Shown here piece by piece: positions 18,636-27,146 of a DNA stretch of 64,000 nucleotides (position 1 is its first letter; every line of letters starts with the position of its first letter). The DNA comes from Nocardia brevicatena NBRC 12119 (GTDB lineage: Bacteria > Actinomycetota > Actinomycetes > Mycobacteriales > Mycobacteriaceae): NCBI RefSeq assembly GCF_000308495.1, contig NZ_BAFU01000001.1, positions 1 to 64,000 of the forward strand, in the 5' to 3' direction. The translations under genes and the position numbers were made by a program. Under the pieces are notes generated by a model. That model saw only the letters and a list, made by a program, of their open reading frames with translations, did no database searches and was not told where the DNA came from.

Positions 18636-18644
18636 ATTCAACCT

Positions 18645-19412
18645 ATGCGCAGATATGACGGCCGTCGAGTGGTGGTAACAGGTGCGGGATCGGGGATCGG
18701 CCAGGGCATCGCCCTGCGACTGCTGGACGAGGGAGCCCGGCTGGTGGCCGCCGATATCAGCGCCGAAGGGCTGGCGGTCACGGCCGAGAAGGCCGGTGAC
18801 ACCGCCGACCGGCTGAGCACCGTGCGGCTGGACGTCGCCGACCGGGAGTCGGTACGCGCCACCGCCGATGCGGCCCTCGAGACTCTGGCCGGGCTGGACA
18901 TGCTGGTGAATGCCGCGGGCATCCTACGGCCGGCGCGTACCCACGAAATGCCGCTGGAAGCCTGGAACCAGATCATCACGGTGAACCTCACCGGAACCTT
19001 CCTGGTGACGCAGGCGCTGTTGCCCGCGTTGGTGGACTCCGGCCGTGGTGTGGTGGTGAACCTGTCCTCGACCTCCGCTTTCAGTGCCGCGCCGTATCTG
19101 GCGGCCTATGCCGCGTCCAAGGCCGGAGTTAACGCCTTCACCCATGCGATCGCGCTGGAGTACGTCAAGCAGGGGCTGCGCGCGGTCAATATCGTGCCGG
19201 CGGGAATCACCAGTGGGATCACCACCAAATCCATCGTCGATCAGCCCGAGGGCGCCGACGGGAGTCTGTTCGCCCGGCTGACCGGCTGGATGGACAATGG
19301 AGCGCTCGGTACGCCCGAGGATATCGCCGGCGTCGTCGCCATGGTCGGTTCCGAGGACGGCCGCTATATAACCGGTACCGAGATCCGCGTCGACGGGGGC
19401 GCGCTCATGTAG
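18645..19412 (+). CDS. SDR-family oxidoreductase
   Basis: Short-chain dehydrogenase/reductase of 255 aa. Rossmann motif TGAGSGIG (12-19), Asp37 after the second strand favouring NAD(H), NAG (89-91 region), catalytic Ser about 142 and the Tyr155-x3-Lys159 pair (YAASK). The C-terminus ends with the usual GTEIRVDGGALM. It probably oxidises or reduces a hydroxy/keto group; the KstR-like site just upstream suggests a sterol-derived or other lipid substrate. There is no Shine-Dalgarno sequence before the ATG at 18645, only A/T-rich DNA, so the message may be leaderless. Its last 8 bp overlap the convergent methyltransferase. Confidence 0.93.
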   Translation: MRRYDGRRVVVTGAGSGIGQGIALRLLDEGARLVAADISAEGLAVTAEKAGDTADRLSTVRLDVADRESVRATADAALETLAGLDMLVNAAGILRPARTHEMPLEAWNQIITVNLTGTFLVTQALLPALVDSGRGVVVNLSSTSAFSAAPYLAAYAASKAGVNAFTHAIALEYVKQGLRAVNIVPAGITSGITTKSIVDQPEGADGSLFARLTGWMDNGALGTPEDIAGVVAMVGSEDGRYITGTEIRVDGGALM

Positions 19413-20049
19413 CCCACCGCTGTGCGATGAACAGGTGGCCGGGTATCGGCGGGCGGGCCTCCTCGCGGTGTTCCACCGTGCACCCGGCCCGCTCCAACGC
19501 CGCGATGACCTCGGCGACCGGCCGCAGGGTGAAGCGGTACGCGGTGAACGGCATCTTGGCCATGGCATCCGGATCGCCGATGGCGACCACCGCCCGCCCT
19601 TCGGGGCGGAGTACCCGGACCAGTTCGGCGCAGACCGCGTCCAGGTCGTCCACGAAGTAGATCGTGTTGACGGTGATGGCGGCGTCCAGACTCGCGTCCG
19701 GGAGCGGTAGCGAGGTGAGCGAGCCCTCGGTAAGCCGGAGCCGCCCCGCGGTGATCTCTGCCGAGAAGGACGAACGGGCTCGCGTGAGCATATCGGTGGA
19801 CAGTTCGATTCCGTGCACCGTTGCGTCGGGGCCGAGCCGGTTCAACAGCAGTGACAGCCCGATGCCGCCCCCGAATCCGATATCGGCCGCGGTCCGGGTC
19901 CGCGGGGTCAGGGCAGCGTCGACGGCCGCTGTGATACCGCGCCGGTTGCCCCGGTTCAGCAGGCGTGCGAAGCCCTTTCCGAGCAGACCGTGCGGTCGGG
20001 CGAGTTGATCGGCAACGCTCGACAGTAGTCGAGTACGCGGGCCACTCAT
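19405..20049 (-). CDS. class I SAM-dependent methyltransferase
   Basis: A 214-aa methyltransferase of the Methyltransf_11/ubiE-like fold. SAM-binding motif I is ADIGFGGGIGLSLLL at about 54-68, the acidic residue after strand 2 is in HGIELSTDM, and post-motifs include LPLPDASLDAAITVNTIYF and ELVRVLRPEGRAVVAIGD. The C-terminal part (AYRFTLRPVAEVIAALERAGC) is typical of small-molecule methyltransferases. It converges on the SDR with 8 bp of overlap. The substrate cannot be inferred. Confidence 0.9.
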   Translation of the reverse strand: MSGPRTRLLSSVADQLARPHGLLGKGFARLLNRGNRRGITAAVDAALTPRTRTAADIGFGGGIGLSLLLNRLGPDATVHGIELSTDMLTRARSSFSAEITAGRLRLTEGSLTSLPLPDASLDAAITVNTIYFVDDLDAVCAELVRVLRPEGRAVVAIGDPDAMAKMPFTAYRFTLRPVAEVIAALERAGCTVEHREEARPPIPGHLFIAQRWAT

Positions 20050-20795
20050 GCGGCCATCCTACGGTGGGAGGGGGGCCCGGGTGCGCCGAGCGGCCCGAAA
20101 TCCGAGGCGCTGGTACACCTCCGGAAACATATGCTCACTTGCTAATGAGTTGAAGATCACACGGTTGATTTCGGTTGCGGTGGCGCTGCTGAGTTTCCCT
20201 GGGGTGGCCGAGGATCGCAGGGTCTGAGTGAACTGGTTCACGTCCTGTTATAGCGCTGGTTAACTGTGTGCAGGTTCTCCTGTGGCTGCTCTCAGGGGGA
20301 TTTCCCCGGTTTCAGTGCTATAAACATACTTGCGGTCGCATTATTGCGACCGAACTCCTGGTTAACGTCCGTTTTCTCTGCCGAATCCGCAGGTAGTAGG
20401 CGGTTCGAACGGGCCGGTGCGGCGGTTTCGGCGAACCGGCCGCGGGGTATCGATGCCGGTCTCTTCGGGACGCGTCCGTGACCTGGAGCTACGAGATGCA
20501 ATTGCAGATGAAAGTACGGTTGCCGGATCCTCGGAGTATGCCGAAAGTTTGCCAACGAGGTGAAAACATGAGGTTTCGAAAGGGTTTGCCGGCCGGCTGC
20601 TTATACGTGTGACCTGCGCCGTAGTGGGTTGCGTACGAATAACGATTGTGTACAGTTGACGGTAACGCTGGCCGCAGCTGAGCAGCGACTCGTTGCGGCC
20701 AGCGGAATTCACATGGGGGAATCGTTCACCTGGTATCCGCAGAGCGTTGCTGCCGGCGTTCGAGCCGTGTTCGGCCGCTGTGTGCTCGGTGTTGT
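20050..20795. other. 746-bp gap of lower GC, with hairpin and a short peptide frame
   Basis: No convincing gene. A visibly A/T-richer stretch (about 20130-20360) contains the perfect stem-loop CGGTCGCA-TTAT-TGCGACCG at 20333-20352. A 14-codon frame at 20568-20612 (MRFRKGLPAGCLYV) has a good ribosome site, GAGGTG, five bases before its ATG. The rest reads as frames without family resemblance. It may be a remnant of lost or acquired DNA. Confidence 0.45.
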
Positions 20796-21779
20796 CTACC
20801 GCCCTGGCGCTGCCGCCGTTGTACCCCCGGATTTCGGCTCGCGCGTCGCTTCCCGCCCCGCGAGAAAGACGTAACCGAGGAAGACCGCCTCGGCGAACAC
20901 CCCGAGCGCGACCCGTATCGGTGCCGGTAGACCACTCGGCGTCACGAATCCCTCCAACAAACCGGCCACCAGCAATACCGGCACCAGTCCCAACGCGATC
21001 GTCGCAGTAGCCCGTCCCTGGCGGGCGACCGCCTCCATTCGGCTCAGCCGCCCCGGGTCCACCAGCGTCCAGCCGAGCTTCAGCCCGGCGCCGCCCGCGA
21101 GGAATACCGCCGTCAGCTCGAGAATCCCGTGCGGCAGGATGAAGCCGAAGAAGGCGTCGAGTCGGCCCGCGTCCGTCATCAGCCCGGCCGTCACCCCCAG
21201 ATTGACCGCGTTCATCACCAGCAGGTACAGCGCGGGCAGAATCAGCACGCCGGTGAACAGAGCGATCGCCGAGACCCATGCGTTATTGGTCCAGACCTGC
21301 GCCGCGAACGCCTCATTGGAGTGCTCGGAGTAGTAGGACTCGAACCGACCACCGGGAGCCGTCAGGGCCGCGGTATTCGACGGGATCCCCAGCGCCTCGC
21401 GTGCCGAATCCGACCCGGCGATCCAGCCGGCCAGGCCCGCGGAAACCGCCAGGAACACCACCGCCACCGCCAAGCCCCACGGACCGGCGCGATACACCGC
21501 CGCCGGGAAACGGTGCGTGAAGAAGCGGCCGACCTCGGCCCGGGTACCGGTTCGGCTACCGACGATCCGGCCGCGCGCCCTGGTCAGCACCGCGCTGAGG
21601 CCGGCCACCAGCTCCGGTTCGGGACTGTGCGTCTGCAGCCGGGCCAACTGCTGTGAGGCACGCCGGTAGAGCGTGACGAGTTCGTCGGTCTCCGCACCGC
21701 TGAGCCTGCGTTTGCGGGCCAGTGCGTCCAAGCGGATCCAGGCGCCGCGATGTGCGTAGCTGTACGCGTCCACGTCCAT
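20796..21779 (-). CDS. stage II sporulation protein M family membrane protein
   Basis: SpoIIM-like (DUF95) membrane protein of 327 aa using the ATG at 21779 (MDVDAYSYAHRGAW), which has GGGAGG eight bases upstream; a GTG at 21794 would add five residues. The N-terminus is a soluble helical region with WIRLDALARKRRLSGAETDELVTLY; five or six membrane helices follow, including GLMTDAGRLDAFFGFILPHGILELTAVF, a stretch characteristic of the family. In non-sporulating actinobacteria this gene regularly sits with RDD, DUF58, MoxR and DUF4129 genes, as here. It is divergent from the RDD gene with about 85 bp between them. Its role in this setting is unknown. Confidence 0.93.
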   Translation of the reverse strand: MDVDAYSYAHRGAWIRLDALARKRRLSGAETDELVTLYRRASQQLARLQTHSPEPELVAGLSAVLTRARGRIVGSRTGTRAEVGRFFTHRFPAAVYRAGPWGLAVAVVFLAVSAGLAGWIAGSDSAREALGIPSNTAALTAPGGRFESYYSEHSNEAFAAQVWTNNAWVSAIALFTGVLILPALYLLVMNAVNLGVTAGLMTDAGRLDAFFGFILPHGILELTAVFLAGGAGLKLGWTLVDPGRLSRMEAVARQGRATATIALGLVPVLLVAGLLEGFVTPSGLPAPIRVALGVFAEAVFLGYVFLAGREATREPKSGGTTAAAPGR

Positions 21780-21865
21780 ACGGTTGCCTCCCACTCCCGG
21801 TCGTGCGCCCGGCCGCTCCGCTGTTCCGGCGGCGGCGCCGTTGCCGTGGAAGAATGCTATTCGAC

Positions 21866-22702
21866 ATGGCTGAATTCACGACCGGCGAAGCGGTGGCACT
21901 GCAACTGCCGGTGGCCCGCATCCCGTCCAGAGCCGCCGCGTTTCTGATCGACGTCGTGATCCAACTGATGCTGGGCTGGCTGCTGACGTTCGGTGTGCTG
22001 GGCCTGTTCTCGTCCGCCGACGAGGCGTGGATCGCCACCGCGTCACTGGTCGTCATCGTCACGGTGCTCGTCGGATACCCGGTGGCCTGCGAAACCCTGC
22101 TGCGGGGCAGTACCCTGGGCAAACTGGTTTTCGGATTGCGCGTGATCCGCACCGACGGCGGGCCGGTGGACTTCCGGCACGCTCTCACCCGCGGTCTGGC
22201 CGGTGCCATCGTGGACTTCTGGATGTTGGGTGGGTTCGGTGTCATCGCGGTGGTCACCTCGATGTGTTCGCCGTACGCCCGACGGGTGGGTGATGTGCTC
22301 GCGGGCACCGTTGTCGTATACGTCCGGGAGCAGTTGCCGCCGCCGGCGCTGGCCGTGCCGCCGCACTGGCTCACCGGCTGGTCGGCGAAACTCGACTTGG
22401 CCGCGCTGCCGGATGATTTGGCGCTGTCGGTGCGTCGCTATCTGACCCGGGTCCACTCTCTGACTCCGGCCGCGCAGTACGAACTCGGTCGAGCACTGGT
22501 GGAGGCGGTCTGCGCGCGGCTCCGGGTCGCGCCGCCCGAGGGCTACCCGCCGGTGCAGATCCTGGGCAGCGTGATCGCGGAACGCCAGCGACGCGCGCTG
22601 CCATCACCGGCGCCGTTCACGATGCCGGTTCCCGGCGTGGTACCGCCGCCCGGTACGGGGCATGGTGGGGTGCCGGCCCCAGGCGTGGGGTTCGGCTCGT
22701 AG
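21866..22702 (+). CDS. RDD-family membrane protein
   Basis: RDD-domain protein of 278 aa from the ATG at 21866 (MAEFTTGEAVALQLPVAR); an ATG at 21854 is also possible and lies closer to a GGAAG. The RDD name-giving elements are visible: IPSRAAAFLIDVVIQ with Arg and Asp, then GSTLGKLVFGLRVIRTDGGP, and PYARRVGDVLAGTVVVYV. Two to three helices form the domain, followed by a soluble region of about 130 residues and a Pro-rich tail. RDD proteins are transporter-like or scaffold modules. It is divergent from the SpoIIM gene and convergent with the DUF58-MoxR operon. Confidence 0.92.
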   Translation: MAEFTTGEAVALQLPVARIPSRAAAFLIDVVIQLMLGWLLTFGVLGLFSSADEAWIATASLVVIVTVLVGYPVACETLLRGSTLGKLVFGLRVIRTDGGPVDFRHALTRGLAGAIVDFWMLGGFGVIAVVTSMCSPYARRVGDVLAGTVVVYVREQLPPPALAVPPHWLTGWSAKLDLAALPDDLALSVRRYLTRVHSLTPAAQYELGRALVEAVCARLRVAPPEGYPPVQILGSVIAERQRRALPSPAPFTMPVPGVVPPPGTGHGGVPAPGVGFGS

Positions 22703-22742
22703 ATCCTCGTCGACGCTCGGCGACCCGCGGGACGGACGAGCC

Positions 22743-24044
22743 CTACACGGTGCCGGATTGCTTGAGTTCCAGGTATGCGTCGGCCAGAGCCTCGGGCAGC
22801 CGTTCCGGCGCGGCGGCGACCACGGATATACCCATCCGGCGCAGCGACTCCCGAACGAGCGACTGCTCGGCGATCCGGGTTTCGGCGGCGGCCGCGCGGT
22901 AGACGGCGTCGAGGCCGGTGCGGTGGCCGGCCGCGGCGGCGATCTCGGGGTCGGTGACCGAAACGATCATCACCCGATGCCGACGGGCCGGCACCGGGAG
23001 CACGGGCACCAGGTTTTCCGTGACGGCGGCACCGTCGAGACCGGTGAACCAGACGATCAGTCCGCGCCTGCGGGACCGCTGGACGGCCGCACGCACCAGG
23101 CCGTTCATATCGGTGTCGACCAGGGCGGGTGTGACACCGGCAAGGGCGTGCATCAGTTTCGGCTGCAGCCCCCGCCCGCCTTCGGCACGCACTTCACACC
23201 GGACGCTGCGGTCATAGGCGAGCAGGCCGACCATATCGCCCGCCGCGGCGGCGAGTCCGCCGAGCAGTAGGGCCGCTTCGATCGCGGCGTCCAGCCGGGT
23301 ACCGTCACCGGCGCGGCCCGCGCTGATCCGGCCGGTATCCAGCAGCATCAACACGTGTCGGTTGCGTTCCGGCCGCCAGGTGCGCACCAGCACATCGGTG
23401 GCCCGGGCGGTGGCGCGCCAATCGATGGCACGGACGTCGTCGCCCGGAACGTATTCCCGGAACGAATCGAATTCGGTGCCCTGGCCGCGCAGTATGGCCA
23501 GGTTGCGCCCCTCGAGGTGCTGAAGCTGTTTCGCCTTCGACGCGAGCAGCCGCTCACTGCGAAACGGCGGCAGCGCCCGGACCCGCGCGGTGACCGTATG
23601 GCGGGTCTGCCGGCCGGCCATACCCAGTGGGCCCAGTAGCCGCAGGGTGATCGGGCCCGCCGTGCGGTCCCCGCGTCGGGTGGGGGTGAGTGACGTACGG
23701 AGGCGGGTACGGGTACCGGGCGCGAGATCGAGACGGTGCTCGCGCTGTGCCGGGCGGGTGCTGTCCGGCCAGTCATCCCACAGAAGTCCGCGGATTCGCC
23801 GGCCACCGGTATTCGTCACCACCAGCTCGATCTCGATACTCCGGCCCAGACGCACCACCGACAGCGGCGTCCGTTCCAATAGCAGATCGCCGGCCCGACC
23901 GGTCATGACGAGGTCGATCGCCGTCAGCGCGACTATCGCCAGGCTCGCGAGGACGACACCGAACCACGACGGGACCGCGAAGGTGACCAGCGCGGCCGCC
24001 AGTGCCGCCGCGGCGACCAACCGACCCGTGACAACCATGATCAC
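22743..24044 (-). CDS. DUF58-domain protein (vWA-like)
   Basis: A 433-aa protein of the DUF58 family, the regular partner of MoxR ATPases. Two N-terminal helices (about 5-45) anchor it; an Ig-like beta region follows, then the DUF58 core with YVPGDDVRAIDWRATARATDVLVRTW and a vWA-like metal site starting LMLLDTGRISAG. The first residues overlap the moxR stop by 4 bp. MoxR/DUF58 pairs are thought to mature or insert metal into client proteins, but the client in this island is unknown. Confidence 0.93.
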   Translation of the reverse strand: MIMVVTGRLVAAAALAAALVTFAVPSWFGVVLASLAIVALTAIDLVMTGRAGDLLLERTPLSVVRLGRSIEIELVVTNTGGRRIRGLLWDDWPDSTRPAQREHRLDLAPGTRTRLRTSLTPTRRGDRTAGPITLRLLGPLGMAGRQTRHTVTARVRALPPFRSERLLASKAKQLQHLEGRNLAILRGQGTEFDSFREYVPGDDVRAIDWRATARATDVLVRTWRPERNRHVLMLLDTGRISAGRAGDGTRLDAAIEAALLLGGLAAAAGDMVGLLAYDRSVRCEVRAEGGRGLQPKLMHALAGVTPALVDTDMNGLVRAAVQRSRRRGLIVWFTGLDGAAVTENLVPVLPVPARRHRVMIVSVTDPEIAAAAGHRTGLDAVYRAAAAETRIAEQSLVRESLRRMGISVVAAAPERLPEALADAYLELKQSGTV

Positions 24045-25030
24045 ACCGGAACCGGAACCGACAGCAGCAGGGACGACATCACCTGCTCGCTGGTCACCCC
24101 GTCCAGCTCTGCTTCGGGCTTCAGTTGCAGCCGGTGCCGCAGCACCGCCACGGCCACCGCCTTCACATCATCGGGGGTGACGAACCCGCGGCCGTTCAAC
24201 CAGGCCAGGGCGCGGGCGGCGGCCATGAGCGCGGTGGCGCCACGGGTGGACGCACCGTGCTGGACGGCCGCCGCGGTCCGGGTGGCCCGGCAGACATCGA
24301 CGATATAGGCGAGTACCTCCGGTTTGATGGCGACCTGGGCGATGGCGGCCCGGGCGGCGGCGATATGCGCCGGACCGGCGACCGGACGCAGACCAGCGGC
24401 GTCCAGGTCCCGCGGATCGAACCCGGCGGCATGCCGTTGCAGGATGTGGAACTCCTCGTCGCGGCCGGGAAGTCGGATATCGACCTTGAACAGGAATCGG
24501 TCCAGCTGTGCTTCCGGCAGTGGGTAGGTCCCCTCCTGCTCGATCGGATTCTGGGTGGCGACCACCATGAACGGATCGGGCAGCGGGCGGGGGTGCCCGT
24601 CGACGGAGACCTGCCGTTCTTCCATCGATTCCAGCAGGGCGGACTGGGTTTTCGGTGGCGTGCGGTTGATCTCGTCGGCCAGTAGCAGGTTGGTGAACAC
24701 CGGACCCTGGCGGAAGGTGAACTCCGCCGAATGCGGATCGTAGACCTGCGAACCCGTGACATCTGCCGGCATCAGGTCGGGCGTGAACTGCACCCGGGCG
24801 TGCTCCAGGTCGAGAGCGGTGGCCGAGGCGCGGACCAGCAGCGTCTTCGCCACGCCGGGAACACCTTCCAGCAGGACATGGCCGCGGCACAGCAGGGCGA
24901 GTACAAGGTACATGACGGCGTCGTCGTTGCCCACCACCGCCTTGCCGATCTCGGTGCGCAGCGTGGCCAACGCGGTCCCGGCCTCGGCCGCGGTCGGGGC
25001 GGTGGTCTTACTGGTGTCGATGCTGGTCAT
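24041..25030 (-). CDS. MoxR-family AAA+ ATPase
   Basis: AAA+ chaperone ATPase of 329 aa from the ATG at 25030 (MTSIDTSKTTAPT). Walker A GVPGVAKT and Walker B LLLADEINRTPPKTQSALLE in segments, sensor 1 VVATQNPIEQEGTYPLPEAQLDRF, and the C-terminal lid are all intact. The length is normal. It overlaps both neighbours by 4 bp (ATGA), giving a tightly coupled set: membrane protein - DUF4129 - MoxR - DUF58. It most likely remodels the DUF58 or DUF4129 proteins or a shared client at the membrane. Confidence 0.95.
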   Translation of the reverse strand: MTSIDTSKTTAPTAAEAGTALATLRTEIGKAVVGNDDAVMYLVLALLCRGHVLLEGVPGVAKTLLVRASATALDLEHARVQFTPDLMPADVTGSQVYDPHSAEFTFRQGPVFTNLLLADEINRTPPKTQSALLESMEERQVSVDGHPRPLPDPFMVVATQNPIEQEGTYPLPEAQLDRFLFKVDIRLPGRDEEFHILQRHAAGFDPRDLDAAGLRPVAGPAHIAAARAAIAQVAIKPEVLAYIVDVCRATRTAAAVQHGASTRGATALMAAARALAWLNGRGFVTPDDVKAVAVAVLRHRLQLKPEAELDGVTSEQVMSSLLLSVPVPV

Positions 25031-26100
25031 CCGATCTCCGCTTCGATCCATTCGAGTTGGGCGGCAATCAGTTCCACGGTGGATGCGTCGGGAACCGGGC
25101 CGTAGAGAACAGTGCCGATCAGCCGCGGATCGGCGTTGATACAGGTCGCGATCGCCGCGACCAGTGCATCCGGTGTGTCACCTGCGGTAGCGCCGAGCGT
25201 GCGGCGGACGCGGCGCAGGGTAGCGGCGCGCAGAACGGCCGCGATATGTTCGTGGTCACCGGACCGGCGGTAGAGCCCGGCCTGGCCGGTGAGCAGTTCA
25301 TCGGCTGCGACCTCCACCGGGCGTGGTTCGCCGACCAGCGCACCGCGACGACGGGCCCGCCACCAGACCAAGAGCACGGCGGCGACGAGAAACTGCAGAC
25401 CGCCGAAGGCCACCGGCGCCGGCAACCGGCCGAAGATGGAATCGGAGCCCACGAGCTCTGGCGGGTCGATATCGCCATCCCGAGGCGGGGGAAGGTCCGG
25501 CGGTGGAGGCGAGTCGGGTGGCGGAGGCGGCGCGGACGGTGCGGCGCACGAGTGCAGACCGGCCCACAGCAGTAGGGTGAGTAGGACGAGCGCCATCAGC
25601 GCGATCCAGAACCGGTGATCACGGAGTAGTTCCGGCAGCGGCAGGGACCGGCGGACGCGGTCTTTCCTTTTCTCGGAGTCCACCTCGATCGGTTCGGTGG
25701 CGGGTGGGGGCGCCGCGGCGGAGAAGACATCGGCGGCTTCCAGCCTGCGATATTCGTTCTCGCCGGCGGGACGGCCGCCGTAGACGACTTCGTCGAAACC
25801 GAAGGCGGCGGGCGGCAACTCGGCGTACTGCTGCAGCGGCAACGCCGCGGCTGCCTCGTCGACGGTTTCCCGGGCGGTCCGGGAACGCCGCGCCTTCAGG
25901 ATGCCGTGCTGTTCCAGACCCCGCAGCATCGCCCGGAATCGTTCCCGTAAGGCGGTATCGAAATCCCGGCGCGCGGCGGCTGCTTCCGCTGCCGCGCGGT
26001 GCACCTCGGCGGCCTCCAGGCGCGGTGTGCCGGGCACCGGGTCGAGCTCGGAGCGTGGGCGATCGGGGTCGGACGGTGGTGTCTTGTCCATATTGATCAT
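25027..26100 (-). CDS. DUF4129-domain membrane protein
   Basis: A 357-aa protein from the ATG at 26100 (MINMDKTPP), which overlaps the stop of the upstream gene. The DUF4129-type helical segment (HRAAAEAAAARRDFDTALRERFRAMLRGLEQ, in parts) is N-terminal, followed by a membrane helix (IALMALVLLTLLLWAGLHSC), a Pro/Asp-rich linker, a second helix, and a C-terminal soluble domain with a second helical region ending QLEWIEAEIG. Genes of this type neighbour MoxR/DUF58 in many actinobacteria. The biochemical role is unknown. An internal Cys in the linker (HSCAAP) follows the first helix. Confidence 0.85.
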   Translation of the reverse strand: MINMDKTPPSDPDRPRSELDPVPGTPRLEAAEVHRAAAEAAAARRDFDTALRERFRAMLRGLEQHGILKARRSRTARETVDEAAAALPLQQYAELPPAAFGFDEVVYGGRPAGENEYRRLEAADVFSAAAPPPATEPIEVDSEKRKDRVRRSLPLPELLRDHRFWIALMALVLLTLLLWAGLHSCAAPSAPPPPPDSPPPPDLPPPRDGDIDPPELVGSDSIFGRLPAPVAFGGLQFLVAAVLLVWWRARRRGALVGEPRPVEVAADELLTGQAGLYRRSGDHEHIAAVLRAATLRRVRRTLGATAGDTPDALVAAIATCINADPRLIGTVLYGPVPDASTVELIAAQLEWIEAEIG

Positions 26101-27068
26101 CGCCGGCCTCCGAACGGTTCGGTGCCCGGGTACCCGGCCGGCATCGGCGCGCCCACGGCGACCGGTCGGGTACCCGACGGGGAGCCGGGAACCGGGATGT
26201 CCAAACCCTCTCGGCGGCACCGTAGATCGACGTAGCACACCACCCGGCTGCTCGCCTCCACGATCTCACCGAAGGCGACGAGCAACAGCGCGGCCGAGGA
26301 GAGCAACACGATGAACGCCCAACGGTGGGTGCCGGAGATATCGCTGATGAACAGCGGGATCGCCAGCAGCGGGATCGCCAGCAGCCCGAACAGGAGCCGT
26401 TGACAGATCCACAGACCCGCTCGTGGCCACAGCACACTCCGGGCCAGCATATGCGCGCGGTCCATCGCGGCCCGGGCGGGCAGTCCCTCCGCCATGATGA
26501 TCGGTACCGCCACGAACCGCTTCGCGCGTAGCCGGCCGAGCCAGACCAGTCCGATCGGCCCGATGAACGACAGCGGAGTGCTGATGAGCAGGACGCCCAC
26601 CCCCACGAGAGTGAACAGCGCCTGGAACAGCAGCAGTGGCCGCCACCGCGTCCCGAACCGGGACAGGGCGGTCCGCCATCCGATCGGTTCGGCGAAGACA
26701 CGAGCCAGTCCGACGGCGGTGCTCACCCCGCGCAGCACGAAGCGGAGCAGCCAGGCGCAGCACATCGTCGCCAGAATCGCCGCGAGCGTGGTTCCACCAT
26801 CCGAGCCGTCGGTCAGATGGGATATCCCGCCGGTGGCTCCGACCACCGCCAACTCGCCGACCAGCAGCAGGATGCCCGCGAATCCGGCCAGCCGGCCGAT
26901 ATCGGGCTGGATGAGTGCGAACGGAACGTCGAGCAGCTCGCGGAAGGTCAGGGGGCGGACCGGCACCGTCGTATCGCGGGGTCGCGATCGCGGATCCGTT
27001 CCCGCCCCGACGGCGCCGCCCGCGTCGGCGGCCGGCAGCACGCGGCCGAGTCTAGTGGGTGCGGCCAC
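26097..27068 (-). CDS. polytopic membrane protein of the MoxR island, unknown
   Basis: First gene of the MoxR operon, 323 aa, with about six hydrophobic helices. It opens with a soluble stretch and VRPLTFRELLDVPFALIQPDIGRL, the pattern seen in YciC-like/GDPD-membrane-domain proteins, then helices around 62-80, 98-115, 150-185 and 225-265, and the motif AEGLPARAAMDRAHMLARS. The stop overlaps the DUF4129 start. Conserved as a hypothetical gene beside MoxR in actinobacteria; no catalytic residues are apparent. The start is uncertain and could be further in, since the first 35 residues are low complexity. Confidence 0.85.
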   Translation of the reverse strand: MAAPTRLGRVLPAADAGGAVGAGTDPRSRPRDTTVPVRPLTFRELLDVPFALIQPDIGRLAGFAGILLLVGELAVVGATGGISHLTDGSDGGTTLAAILATMCCAWLLRFVLRGVSTAVGLARVFAEPIGWRTALSRFGTRWRPLLLFQALFTLVGVGVLLISTPLSFIGPIGLVWLGRLRAKRFVAVPIIMAEGLPARAAMDRAHMLARSVLWPRAGLWICQRLLFGLLAIPLLAIPLFISDISGTHRWAFIVLLSSAALLLVAFGEIVEASSRVVCYVDLRCRREGLDIPVPGSPSGTRPVAVGAPMPAGYPGTEPFGGRR

Positions 27069-27146
27069 CGTCGGTCCGTCGATAGCCCCCCGATGACGGG
27101 CTTCGGCGGGCGGTATGACCGGTGGGTGCGAGCGGAGCGGTCCGGG

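Noticed and set aside
20629-20874. 81-codon + strand frame overlapping the end of the SpoIIM gene
   Set aside because: It has no ribosome site or family resemblance and overlaps a well-supported gene.
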